Source of the DNA: Sphaerospermopsis torques-reginae ITEP-024
Lineage (GTDB): Bacteria; Cyanobacteriota; Cyanobacteriia; Cyanobacteriales; Nostocaceae
Length of the DNA: 64,000 bases
Assembly (NCBI RefSeq): GCF_019598945.1
Contig: NZ_CP080598.1
Coordinates: 2,914,001-2,978,000 of the forward strand
Direction of reading: 5' to 3'
In this document: positions 1 through 8,410 of the stretch, piece by piece
Numbering within the stretch: position 1 is the first letter of the stretch
Layout: each line of letters begins with the position of its first letter
The notes under the pieces: generated by a model
Database searches by the model: none
Told to the model about the DNA's origin: nothing
Seen by the model: only the letters and a program-made list of their open reading frames with translations
Position numbers and translations under genes: made by a program

Positions 1-2
1 AT

Positions 3-1391
3 AATAAAGATATAATTATCTCAGACGAATTAATGAGCGAGATTCTGAAATATGTTCAGGAATGGACTGGAGCAAAAGAATTATGGAATTGTTTGCGTAC
101 TCGTTTTGAAGACTTTTTAGAAGAAGTTATTTTGATTCCCACGCTGACTCCAGTTATTATAAACTATAATGCTTTGGAAGAAAGTATAAAAAGCTTAGAA
201 GATACTACTAAAAATAAAACTCAAAAGGAAATTGAAAAAAAGCGGAAAGAAAATCTTAGTAATCAGGAAAAATTGTCTAGAAAGATTAATGATATTACTC
301 AAGAAACAAGATCTCGTATACGTAATATACAACAAACCCTACAAACAAATAATACTAGTGATGAAAGGCGCAATAGTTTAGCACTGGATTTAAACAATAA
401 AGGTATGTCAGGTTTCTTGAACCTTTTTAATATTGTAGATAATATTAAACAGGACTTGCTTATCTCACTTGTTATACCTGTACGAGACGCATTGAGAAAT
501 AATTTACCTGCTGATGATTTAGAAAAAGACCTAAAAAAATGTATTAGTCCTGATAATTTGAAAAGAGTTATTGAGTCCTATAAGTTAGTAGTAACAAAAA
601 TTACCCAACTTAACCTTGATAGTTCTCGTGAATATTTAACGATGAAAGTACGTGCAAATGATAATACACAAATCAAAAAATATGAAGATATAGAGCGTAG
701 TGTTCGTAAGCTATATATAGTAATGCGAAATTCTATTCAAGCTAGATGTAGCTTCCTGTTACAAACCGAAGTACAAGAACTTGAAGAAGCTGTCAACAGT
801 TTAGTCAACGATCAAAACAAAGAAATTTATGGTTTTTGTATTTCTAGTGAAAAATCTGAAAACCTAAACTTCTATAACACAATTACCACTTATTTTGAGA
901 AGAAACAAATTGGTACTCCTATACAGCCACCTGAAGAACTATTTGAGATGAATATCTCAATTGATGAGAAAACAATAAAAGAAGAAGAAGTCGTCGGACA
1001 AACTAAGAAAACTACTCAAAAAGGTAGTTGCTTTAAAAAAACAGATACAGAAATCGTTGATCAAAGGGGTGATGTTGAATATACAGTTTTCTCTATCCCG
1101 AATCCAGATACAATGGGTAAACAATGGTCACAAGGAATTGATAAAGCAGAACCTATGCTATGGAATATTATTTTTAATTGGCTTACTCAATGCTTAGATA
1201 ATTCTGTGGAAAACTTTAGTAATTCAGCAACAGATGTTCTTAACTATACAAATAAATTACTTGATGATCAAATGCAAATTCTGGAACAAAACTTGCTTGA
1301 CTTACATAAAAAACAGTGGGAAGAGATTAGAACTCAACAAACATTGGCTAAGACGATATTAGAAAAATTACAGTATACTAAAAACAGGTGA
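3..1391 (+). CDS. C-terminal part of a dynamin-like protein (5' end outside window)
   Basis: The frame is open from base 3 with no stop before the first ATG at 33, so this is probably the tail of a longer gene and not a protein starting at 33. Just after that ATG the protein reads WTGAKELWNCLRTRFEDFL followed by ILIPTLTPVI, which resembles the segment after the GTPase domain in bacterial dynamin-like proteins. The rest is highly charged and helical: a Lys/Glu-rich coiled coil at about residues 45-105 (counted from the ATG), a hydrophobic patch near residues 128-150 that could be a membrane-contact paddle, and a C-terminal coiled coil. No GTPase motifs are inside the window. It is followed at 68 bp (30 bp if a TTG start is used) by a small membrane protein and then a lipase, all on one strand, so an operon is likely. 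The dynamin assignment is from pattern only; an unrelated coiled-coil protein is the alternative. Confidence 0.5.
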   Translation, partial: NKDIIISDELMSEILKYVQEWTGAKELWNCLRTRFEDFLEEVILIPTLTPVIINYNALEESIKSLEDTTKNKTQKEIEKKRKENLSNQEKLSRKINDITQETRSRIRNIQQTLQTNNTSDERRNSLALDLNNKGMSGFLNLFNIVDNIKQDLLISLVIPVRDALRNNLPADDLEKDLKKCISPDNLKRVIESYKLVVTKITQLNLDSSREYLTMKVRANDNTQIKKYEDIERSVRKLYIVMRNSIQARCSFLLQTEVQELEEAVNSLVNDQNKEIYGFCISSEKSENLNFYNTITTYFEKKQIGTPIQPPEELFEMNISIDEKTIKEEEVVGQTKKTTQKGSCFKKTDTEIVDQRGDVEYTVFSIPNPDTMGKQWSQGIDKAEPMLWNIIFNWLTQCLDNSVENFSNSATDVLNYTNKLLDDQMQILEQNLLDLHKKQWEEIRTQQTLAKTILEKLQYTKNR

Positions 1392-1459
1392 TTAATAGAC
1401 TTTTGCTCAGGTAAAAATCTTTGTATATCAATACTCTTAGTAAAGTGATTTTAAAAGTT

Positions 1460-2032
1460 ATGAATAGCATTCAAATCTATATCTTACAGAATACTACAAA
1501 TCCCCCTTATGCTTATACAGACTATCCATCTTTTATTCTATTGATTATTGCTATTGCAATAATAATAACTGTCATAACTTTCTTCTTTAAATCTAAGCCT
1601 ACCGAAAACGACCCGCCGAATACAAAAAATAATATTTTGTTTCTAACTATAAATCAAACAAACCAAAATCTTATTCATGATTTAAAAACAAATCATCAAA
1701 TTACAAGCAATAATTACCAAGAATTATTTTCTGCTACAAGAAGCCTTTGCTTCCTAGATTCAGATTCTGATCTTTATCATCAAATTAATAACTGGTTTAC
1801 TGAAATTCTGCAAAAACCTGAAAGTCCAGAAGGTAATGAATTTGACTTGGATATTTATATAGTGAAAATCGTTTTAGATCATAATTATCCTAAATTTCAA
1901 TTTGAAGCAACCTTTTTAGAAAAAATAGATTATTTTAAACGAATACCTGAAAATTCACAAGAGGTTCTTATCTCTCCTCGCTTATCTCCTCAAGATTATC
2001 AAAGTCAAAGCAAACATTTTTACAGAAAATAA
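1460..2032 (+). CDS. small single-pass membrane protein, unknown function
   Basis: I do not recognise this 190-residue protein. An ATG at 1460 is chosen; a TTG at 1421 in the same frame would add 13 residues, and neither has a clear ribosome binding site. One strong hydrophobic segment (FILLIIAIAIIITVITFFF, residues about 25-43) is followed by KSKP and a soluble polar domain of about 140 residues rich in Asn, Gln and Asp, so a cytoplasmic tail on a membrane anchor is the simplest topology. It sits between the dynamin-like gene and the lipase gene with 30 bp to the latter, which suggests the three are co-transcribed and may act together at a membrane. Confidence 0.6.
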   Translation: MNSIQIYILQNTTNPPYAYTDYPSFILLIIAIAIIITVITFFFKSKPTENDPPNTKNNILFLTINQTNQNLIHDLKTNHQITSNNYQELFSATRSLCFLDSDSDLYHQINNWFTEILQKPESPEGNEFDLDIYIVKIVLDHNYPKFQFEATFLEKIDYFKRIPENSQEVLISPRLSPQDYQSQSKHFYRK

Positions 2033-2062
2033 TACAACTTAAAAATAGAGGTTAAGAAAATA

Positions 2063-3820
2063 ATGTCCAATATTTTAACAGATGAAGAATTAGAACTATC
2101 TCTCATACTTGCCAAAATTTCTAGTTTAACTTACTCTCAAGAGTTTATTTCGGAAAACATAGAAAATCATACTGGAGTTGAGAATGGTAAAGTATTCTAT
2201 CTCCAAAATGATAATAAATGGGGTATATTAGTTTTTTTAGCAACTTATAGTAAGTACAGCATTATATCTTTTAAAGGAACAGACACTATCAATGATTGGA
2301 AAACAAATCTTCAGTTTTTTCAAAGAGAAAATGGCTCAGAAGGTAATGTTCACAATGGCTTTTACCAGGCAGTTAACAAAAATTGGGAACAATTATTAAA
2401 AGAAATACAAAAGCATCAAGACAAGTTTAATAATAAACAAAATAAAGAAATATTATTAACTGGGCATAGTCTTGGTGGCGCATTAGCTATTATTACAGCT
2501 TCTAGGCTCAATTCTCTTGCTGAGTTTACTGGAAAGATTAAAGGGGTATATACCTACGGTGCTCCCCGTGTTGGTAATAAGGACTTTAAACAGCAATATA
2601 AACCGAAACATTACCGCTTTGAATATGGTAATGATCCTGTACCATCTGCACCTTCACTTGGATTTGAGCATACTGGAGACAAGTATTATCTACCAAAAAA
2701 CGAGCTAACAATTCAGAAAAATTCTCAATGTACTAAAGCTTATCAACTTCATATTAACGTATTAGGAGGAATATTTAAAATAGGTCTGGCAACTATTTTA
2801 CCATCAACCGGGAACTCCATAAAACATATATCTAAATTATTTGATGATGTGAGGGGATATATTAATGATCATGATATTGAAAGATATATTGAGCATCTTC
2901 AAAACTACAAATATTTCTTACAACTTATTACAGGTTTAGAAAATGGCTCACTCAAACGGTATGGAAATTTAATTCAAGACATTACAACTAAAAAAATCGT
3001 TTGCTACTTACTAGAATCAAAAATATTTCCTATACAAGATGGATTAGTCTATGTAAATGAAAGATTCAATGAATTCCAACAAGATTTGACTAATTTGCGA
3101 GGAAAAATTGATCTTCTTTATGAAGATCAATTACTTAAAGAGGTATCAAAATTAAAAGCGGCGATTGAGACTCGATGTGATTTTCCTACAACACCTGCGC
3201 CTCAGACTTTACAACCTGTATCTGAGGTAAGACACTTTTTCTCAAAAAAAATACATGAGATTACTCCTAGTATAAAAGATATACTAACTGCTCATACACT
3301 CTTTAAAGCATGGGCAATTGCAACAGCAGTACGAGGGTATATACTATTAGAAATAGGTAAGATTCCAAAGGCAGTTTCAGTTACCCAAGAAGAGATTAAC
3401 AACTTCAGAGATACTGTAACTAAGTGGGTTGATACATTTCTATATGATAAGCAATGTCCATACATATCTACAGCCTATCGTTTTACTGCTCCTATCTTTG
3501 GTATAGAACGCGAACGAGTTGATAGAATTGCTTATATATCATCGCAAGATAGATCATTATCTCAAAATGAAATAGAAGATAAAATTATTGATGTAGAAGT
3601 CGAAGTAACAATGGATTACTTTTCCAAAAAATACGATGAAAAATGGATACAAGAACAAATAGAAATAGTTGGGTATCTTGATAATTGGAGTGAATTATTA
3701 GCTAGATTAGAAGGCTTACTTGCTTTTGCACAACTATGTCAAGATAAGGAAGTCAATAGCAGTCGTGATATTCTTCCAGGTGATGATGCTACACCAGGTT
3801 TATATCTTATAGAGATGTAA
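2063..3820 (+). CDS. class 3 (alpha/beta-hydrolase) lipase with long helical C-terminal domain
   Basis: A 585-residue protein whose first about 230 residues form a lipase class 3 domain: SFKGTDTINDWKTN (oxyanion-region motif), then TGHSLGGALA with the nucleophile Ser136, Asp191 in GNDPVP and His203 in FEHTGD as a complete catalytic triad. The remaining 350 residues have no domain I recognise; they are mostly helical and carry many charged residues. No signal peptide is visible, so the enzyme is probably cytoplasmic and may act on the inner leaflet of a membrane. The ATG has GAGG 12 bases upstream. It is the last gene of a three-gene same-strand cluster with a dynamin-like and a membrane protein. 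The substrate (phospholipid, galactolipid or other ester) cannot be told from sequence. Confidence 0.8.
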   Translation: MSNILTDEELELSLILAKISSLTYSQEFISENIENHTGVENGKVFYLQNDNKWGILVFLATYSKYSIISFKGTDTINDWKTNLQFFQRENGSEGNVHNGFYQAVNKNWEQLLKEIQKHQDKFNNKQNKEILLTGHSLGGALAIITASRLNSLAEFTGKIKGVYTYGAPRVGNKDFKQQYKPKHYRFEYGNDPVPSAPSLGFEHTGDKYYLPKNELTIQKNSQCTKAYQLHINVLGGIFKIGLATILPSTGNSIKHISKLFDDVRGYINDHDIERYIEHLQNYKYFLQLITGLENGSLKRYGNLIQDITTKKIVCYLLESKIFPIQDGLVYVNERFNEFQQDLTNLRGKIDLLYEDQLLKEVSKLKAAIETRCDFPTTPAPQTLQPVSEVRHFFSKKIHEITPSIKDILTAHTLFKAWAIATAVRGYILLEIGKIPKAVSVTQEEINNFRDTVTKWVDTFLYDKQCPYISTAYRFTAPIFGIERERVDRIAYISSQDRSLSQNEIEDKIIDVEVEVTMDYFSKKYDEKWIQEQIEIVGYLDNWSELLARLEGLLAFAQLCQDKEVNSSRDILPGDDATPGLYLIEM

Positions 3821-3874
3821 ACGTAAATATGTAGAGCTAACGCTCATGTACGACAATTATATTGCCGTGCTACC

Positions 3875-4676
3875 ATGCCAACATACTTATACTTTGGTGA
3901 AGACGAATTCTCTCTAACTCGCACCATCAAACAACTAAAAACCCACACTCTAGATCAACAGTGGGCAAACTTTAACTATACAGAATACCCCCCAGAATCT
4001 CAAGAAACCATTGCTCAAGCATTATCCGATATCATGACACCACCAGTTGGGAGTGGAGGAAGATTAGTACACCAACAGCACATTACTGGGAGTTTGTTCA
4101 AAAGAAATATTGTTGCAGTTGGAGTCCATTCTCCCCAAAATTCCCTCAACAAACACACTCCTTATCACCAACACTCACAAACCTGACGCGAGAAATAAAT
4201 CAGTCAAACTACTACTGGAGTACGCACAGGTAAAAGAATTTCCTCTCATTCCCCAATGGCAAACCCAAGCATTAATACAGCAAGCTCGGACTTTAGCTGA
4301 CGAAATAGGTGTAACACTCACCACCGATGCCTACACAGTATTGATTGATTACACAGGCAATCATACACGACTGATATTCACCGAACTAGAAAAGCTCAAA
4401 ACTTATGCTTTGGGTAAAACAGTCAATGGGGATATGGTGAAAGAATTAGTGTCAGAAAGTGCTGCTAATAGCTTACAACTAGCCAACGCCATTCGCTTGG
4501 GTAACATTGCTCAAGCATTAGAATTTGTTGATCGCTTAATTAACTGTAACGAACCAGCTTTAAAAATTACCGCTACCCTGACTACTACCTTTCGCACTTG
4601 GCTAACAGTCAAACAGATGAAAATATTGATTTCACCTGGTAAATGCTTGGATACTTTAACTTTAAGCTGCCTCTAA
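3875..4676 (+). pseudogene. holA: broken holA (DNA polymerase III delta subunit)
   Basis: The first frame begins MPTYLYFGEDEFSLTRTIK and continues to GSGGRLV, the start of cyanobacterial HolA, the clamp-loader delta subunit. Near 4070-4085 the reading frame is lost, and the homology resumes in another frame as CSKEILLQLESILPKIPSTN and on through KPDARNKSVKLLLEYA to FRTWLTVKQM. The join fits a small indel that removed one or two codons and shifted the frame. The homology then stops at about 4625, well short of the usual 320-330 residues, close to the end of the higA gene on the other strand. Because delta is essential, a working copy should exist elsewhere unless the frameshift is a sequencing error; the missing C-terminus argues against an error alone. 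Confidence 0.75.
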
Positions 4677-5093
4677 AAAATCTCGCTGTAACGGATTTTC
4701 TGGGAAAAATACAGCAGGTGAAATTTTAAAAAATTCCGCAAGTTTTTGGATATGTTCAACAGTTAATTTACGTTTACCATTAAGTACATCAGAAACAATT
4801 GATTCGGTTTTAAAAATAGGAACTAAATCTTTCTGTTTGAGATTTAATTCTGTAATCAGAACTTTGAGCAGGTCTACTCCATAAATATCAGGAACTAAAT
4901 CTTGTTGTTGCTCATATTCATGGATTAAAATTCCCAATAGATCCAAATAATCTTCTTCCGCTTCGGTTAATTCTCCTTTATCAAGAAGTTTATCAACAAC
5001 TACTTGAGTTTTTTCTAAATCTTCTTCAGATTTTATGGTACGAGGAGGAAAAGACGTAATTAATTCTACGTAGCTAGTGTTTTGATTTAGCAT
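4662..5093 (-). CDS. higA: HigA-type antitoxin with C-terminal HTH
   Basis: A 143-residue protein with an acidic helical N-terminal half (EEDYLDLLGILIHEYEQQ) and a C-terminal Xre-like helix-turn-helix: LLKVLITELNLKQKDLVPIF, then SDVLNGKRKLTVEHIQKLAEFFKISPAVFF. This is the layout of the larger HigA antitoxins that bind a HigB mRNA interferase and repress their own promoter. The toxin gene lies upstream on the same strand with an 85-bp gap, in the toxin-first order typical of higBA. Its 3' end overlaps the broken end of holA, so the module may have arrived in, or survived next to, that damaged gene. Confidence 0.85.
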   Translation of the reverse strand: MLNQNTSYVELITSFPPRTIKSEEDLEKTQVVVDKLLDKGELTEAEEDYLDLLGILIHEYEQQQDLVPDIYGVDLLKVLITELNLKQKDLVPIFKTESIVSDVLNGKRKLTVEHIQKLAEFFKISPAVFFPENPLQRDFLEAA

Positions 5094-5178
5094 TTCATGT
5101 TGATGGGATTATTTGGTTAATTAAACTAGGATTAATAAACATTTATCCTGGTTTTCAATAATGGCGTTTTATTTCAGT

Positions 5179-5487
5179 TTAACTATCAAAACATTCGTCA
5201 TTTTTCCAGTTATCTTTACTATATTCTGCATGAGTAAGAAACTCACGAATATATATAGCTTTTTTCTTATAATTGATACAGGTTATTAATCTGTATTTGT
5301 TTCCTCCAATATCAAAAATGACGAAATTTTTAACTTGGTCAGGTGCAAAAGGTACAGTAGTTTTAACATCTGCAAAACTATTCCATTCTTGCAATTTCAC
5401 AAGTTTTATCCAGGTTTGTATACTTGCCTGAGCGTCGGGGTGCTTTTCACAAGCCTTCTTGAGCCTGGTTTCGGTAACGATTCGCAT
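5179..5487 (-). CDS. higB: HigB-type toxin (mRNA interferase)
   Basis: A complete 102-residue HigB-family protein, the family that cleaves mRNA on the ribosome. It starts MRIVTETRLKKACEKHPDAQ and carries the family core FVIFDIGGNKYRLITCINY, followed by LTHAEYSKDNWK. Full length and undamaged compared with the truncated relative at 18.6 kb, which shares LTHAEYSK-x-(K/N)WKND. It precedes the HigA-type antitoxin on the same strand, so the pair should be transcribed together from a promoter in 5488-5600 and autorepressed by the antitoxin. Activity is inferred from family. Confidence 0.85.
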   Translation of the reverse strand: MRIVTETRLKKACEKHPDAQASIQTWIKLVKLQEWNSFADVKTTVPFAPDQVKNFVIFDIGGNKYRLITCINYKKKAIYIREFLTHAEYSKDNWKNDECFDS

Positions 5488-5895
5488 AATCAGGTTTTCC
5501 TCGTATACAAATAAAAATGTTTTTCATTATCATTTCTCCTAATTTCATGTTTAGTAACTAAAAGCCTTACTTAACTAATAGGAAGAAGTCAGGCTTTAGT
5601 ATTTGGATGGAATAATCTTAGCAAATTGCGAAGTAAATTGCAAATACCTGATTCAACAGATGATTATCACCGGGTGTCAAAAGTAGCCAAATAACGTAGT
5701 AAAGCGGCGTTAAGCACACTTTTCAGTTATTTTTTCACTTTTGCATCTCCTCTGTAGTCGCGGCTTTCAGCGTATGGGACTAGTCGCTGCCAAATAGACG
5801 ACAATGCGATCGCCTTTTGAAATTCTCAATCACCCAAATGTTATAGTTGTTTAACTTAAAAATGAGACAAAAAGTGATAAGTTCTGTAGATAACG
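5488..5895. other. gene-free stretch upstream of higB
   Basis: About 400 bp with no convincing reading frame. It should contain the higBA promoter near its left end. A single GCGATCGC octamer lies near 5811. I see no RNA gene or insertion-sequence remnant. Confidence 0.5.
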
Positions 5896-6031
5896 TAAGT
5901 TGCTAGTTAGGGAAAATGTCAGAATCAGGATAACCAGGATTTAAGGATTAACAGGATAATAACAGAATTTTAATTAGCAATTACCCATTACCCATTACCC
6001 ATTACCAGCCTTAACAAATAACTAGCAACTT
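5896..6031. mobile_element. miniature inverted-repeat element, AAGTTGCTAGTTA family (copy 1)
   Basis: A 136-bp element bounded by TAAGTTGCTAGTTAG at 5896-5910 and its inverted copy TAACTAGCAACTT at 6019-6031. The interior has an AATTAGGATTT-like dispersed motif and a short ATTACCC heptamer array (about 5979-6005). No coding capacity. The same ends bound a second element at 58058-58210 with different contents. No clear target duplication was found. Confidence 0.7.
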
Positions 6032-6185
6032 GAGTTAGATAATGATTTTAGGATAACCAAGGCAGTCCAATTGTTTGGAAGATTAAATTTCCGTGGTTAT
6101 TGTTTAGCTTAATGTCTCAATCTAAAGTTAAATGACTATATACAGTTTGCTGTTGGTTCTCCAGGGGAAGCGATCGCTCTATTTA

Positions 6186-6348
6186 GAGGATGTTTGAAAA
6201 GTTTTTAATGTATAAATAAACCCCTCTCCAAACCTCTCCCCGCATCGGGGAGAGGCTTTGAAACCCCCATTCCCTTGTAGGGAAGGGGGGAAGGGGGGTT
6301 AGGTTTCTAGAGATTATCGGTTTCATCTAATACTTTTCAAACAACCTC
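6186..6348. mobile_element. MITE with GAGGRTGTTTGAAAAG ends and 3-bp TSD (copy 1)
   Basis: A 163-bp non-coding element starting GAGGATGTTTGAAAAG and ending CTTTTCAAACAACCTC. It is flanked by TTA at 6183-6185 and 6349-6351, a 3-bp target duplication. The interior has a C-rich/G-rich self-complementary segment (CCTCTCC...GGGGAGAGG and CCCCC...GGGGGG). The same ends, size and TWA-type target occur at 36351-36514. A 3-bp TNA target and GAG ends suit mobilisation by an IS5-family (IS1031-group) transposase, but no such transposase is in the window. Confidence 0.8.
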
Positions 6349-6351
6349 TTA

Positions 6352-6587
6352 GGGCTTGCTGAATAAACATAAAAAGATTACAGGTAAAGGGTCTTAGCCT
6401 GCTGGAAGTTAAAAAAGTGCAAGCTTTTACGGGGTGGAAACTTAAAAACCTTGCATTTAAGTTTGATGCCAAGGAAAAATCGCTCCCATCCAACTCTTGA
6501 AACTGTTCCCTGCGATGCACTGAGCTTGTCGAAGTGTTCCCTGTTAAGAGTTCCCTACCTTCACGGAAAGACTTTTTCAGCAACCCC
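6352..6587. mobile_element. MITE-like element with GGGcTTGCTGAAtAAA ends
   Basis: A 236-bp element directly abutting the previous MITE. Left end GGGCTTGCTGAATAAAC (6352-6368), right end the inverted GGGGTTGCTGAAAAAGTC (6570-6587). These ends resemble termini of IS5/IS4-like elements common in cyanobacteria. An open frame of 86 codons crosses it on the minus strand but has no protein-like features and I treat it as spurious. No target duplication is obvious. Confidence 0.65.
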
Positions 6588-6709
6588 TATTTAATATTTC
6601 TATTTTTTTAACAACGCTCATTCTCCCACTAATATATGCAACTATCTGTATAGTATTTATGTGTAAGAGTAGTTACTTAAATAGTTATAAATAATTTTGT
6701 TTATGCTGT

Positions 6710-6802
6710 CAGTTATCAGTTATCAGTTATCAGTTATCAGTTGATAACGACTAATAACTAATAACTAATGACTAATAACTAACGACTAATAACTAATGAC
6801 TA
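6710..6802. repeat. tandem short repeats (AGTTATC and AACTAAT types)
   Basis: Four to five AGTTATC heptamers run into a series of CTAATAA/CTAATGA units. The array continues to the stop codon of ebfC, which is itself made from the repeat (CTA at 6800-6802 on the plus strand). Confidence 0.85.
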
Positions 6803-7150
6803 TAGTCCTGGCAGTTCCAGTCCACTGGTTAAATCTTCCATGCGTTCCCGCATAGTCGCAGTAGACTTGTTGTAGGCATCTTTCATTGCCGCTGTCACGA
6901 GATCGGAAAGTAGCTCTGAACCTTGTGCTATTGCTTCTGGGGAAATTTCTACTCTTCTGGGTTCTTGGTTGCCACTAACAATTACTTTAACCAGTCCACC
7001 ACCAGATTCTCCTAGAATTTCCATTTGCTCTAATTCTTCTTGGAGACGCTTTGCACCTTCTTGAACCTGCTGTGCTTTTTTAAAAGCGTCCGCAAGTTCT
7101 TTCATTTTTCCTAAGCCAAAACCAAATCCCTGTCCTTTTCCTGCTGTCAT
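6800..7150 (-). CDS. ebfC: YbaB/EbfC-family nucleoid-associated protein
   Basis: A 116-residue member of the YbaB/EbfC family, small dimeric DNA-binding proteins that coat the nucleoid. It opens with a Gly-rich N-terminus ([25 protein letters not shown]) and a long helix, then a sheet region with the family signature [23 protein letters not shown] and [13 protein letters not shown]. It lies downstream of murB and murC on the same strand. The ATG at 7150 has no strong ribosome binding site. Its stop codon lies in a heptamer array, so the extreme C-terminus may vary among strains. Confidence 0.9.
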   Translation of the reverse strand: MTAGKGQGFGFGLGKMKELADAFKKAQQVQEGAKRLQEELEQMEILGESGGGLVKVIVSGNQEPRRVEISPEAIAQGSELLSDLVTAAMKDAYNKSTATMRERMEDLTSGLELPGL

Positions 7151-7284
7151 AGTTAATTTTCCCAGTAATTTTCCAATCGTACTTTGAATAACAAATCAAA
7201 CTCAATTATAAATGGGGTAGGTAATGGGTGACTGGGGACTGGTGACTGGGTAATCAATTTTATTCCCAATCACCAATCACCAAC

Positions 7285-8286
7285 CTATCCACAAACTGCT
7301 TGAAACTCGCCAATCATTTTAACTTCTGGTTCTAACCAAATGGACCAACGTTCTTGTACTTCACGTTGAATATGATTAATGAGACAGAAAATATCGCTGG
7401 CTTTAGCTCCACCACGATTAACGATAAAATTAGCATGAAGCTGTGCTACTTGCGCTCCACCGATTTGATAGCCTTTTAAACCAGCTTGTTCAATTAACCA
7501 TCCAGCAGTGTAAGGCTTAGGATTGCGGAAAACACTGCCACAACTGGGAAAATTATAAGGTTGGGTAGAAAGGCGATGTTGTTTATGTTGTTTGGTTGTA
7601 GCTATAACTTGTGCTGGATCTGCACCGGGTTGGAGTTGCAAGGTTGCTTGAGTAACTATCCGTTTTCCCCCTTGCAATAATGAAGTCCGATATTTGTAAC
7701 CTAATTCCGCTGGGGTGAGAGTTTCTATTGTACCATCGGGAGAAAGCAATTCTGCACTCACTAACATATCTGCAATACAGCTATTATGCGCCCCTGCATT
7801 CATAACAACTGCACCACCAACAGTTCCTGGAATACCCACAGCCCACTCTAAACCTTGCCATCCCAATTCTGCTGCTTCCCATGCCAAACTCGGAATAGAT
7901 TCTCCGGCCGCAACTGTTAATCGACCTGTTTCTGGGTCAAAATGCTTGAAACGGAAATGACGAGTAGCAATAACTAAGCCCGGTATACCTTGATCACTGA
8001 CCAATAAATTAGAACCTGCTCCCAGGATTGTTATTGGTAAATCTTGTTCTTTTGCGTACTCAATACTTGCTTGTAATGCTTCTAAGTTGCGTGGAGCAAC
8101 GTACCATTGGGCTGCTCCGCCCACCCTATAAGAAGTAAATGCTGATAAAGAAGCCTGGGTTTTAATTACACAGTCAGTACCGGGTAAGTAAATTACTTCA
8201 CTAGCGACAGAATTAATTGTTTGCTGTTTATTTGTAGTCAAAGCAGAAATCTTACAGACGTTTCCAGCAGCCTGGGAAGTTATCAT
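7285..8286 (-). CDS. murB: UDP-N-acetylenolpyruvoylglucosamine reductase
   Basis: MurB, the FAD-dependent reductase making UDP-MurNAc, the second committed step of peptidoglycan precursor synthesis in the cytoplasm. The 333 residues contain the FAD-binding segment [16 protein letters not shown], the [32 protein letters not shown] block, YRTSLL, and the catalytic-serine segment [26 protein letters not shown] and a C-terminal EPEVKMIG complete a type I MurB. About 30 residues precede the domain, slightly long for the family, so the true start could be internal. murC lies 125 bp upstream on the same strand, forming a cell-wall gene pair. Confidence 0.96.
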   Translation of the reverse strand: MITSQAAGNVCKISALTTNKQQTINSVASEVIYLPGTDCVIKTQASLSAFTSYRVGGAAQWYVAPRNLEALQASIEYAKEQDLPITILGAGSNLLVSDQGIPGLVIATRHFRFKHFDPETGRLTVAAGESIPSLAWEAAELGWQGLEWAVGIPGTVGGAVVMNAGAHNSCIADMLVSAELLSPDGTIETLTPAELGYKYRTSLLQGGKRIVTQATLQLQPGADPAQVIATTKQHKQHRLSTQPYNFPSCGSVFRNPKPYTAGWLIEQAGLKGYQIGGAQVAQLHANFIVNRGGAKASDIFCLINHIQREVQERWSIWLEPEVKMIGEFQAVCG

Positions 8287-8410
8287 CGTTGCTTTAGTTG
8301 GTGATTTTTATTACTGTTTTACCGTAATATTCCGGTAGTAAGATTAACTAATGAAACTATTGCTAGATAAGAAATTCGCAAAATCAACAAAACCTAGCAG
8401 TGTGCTTCGC

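Noticed and set aside
6323-6583. 86-codon minus-strand frame in the gap before ebfC
   Set aside because: It lies almost entirely within a MITE-like element and reads low-complexity and arginine/serine-rich without any motif.
5896-6802. Possible CRISPR array suggested by closely spaced repeats
   Set aside because: Repeats are 7-nt units without spacers or are inverted element ends; no 28-37 nt repeats with unique spacers and no cas genes.
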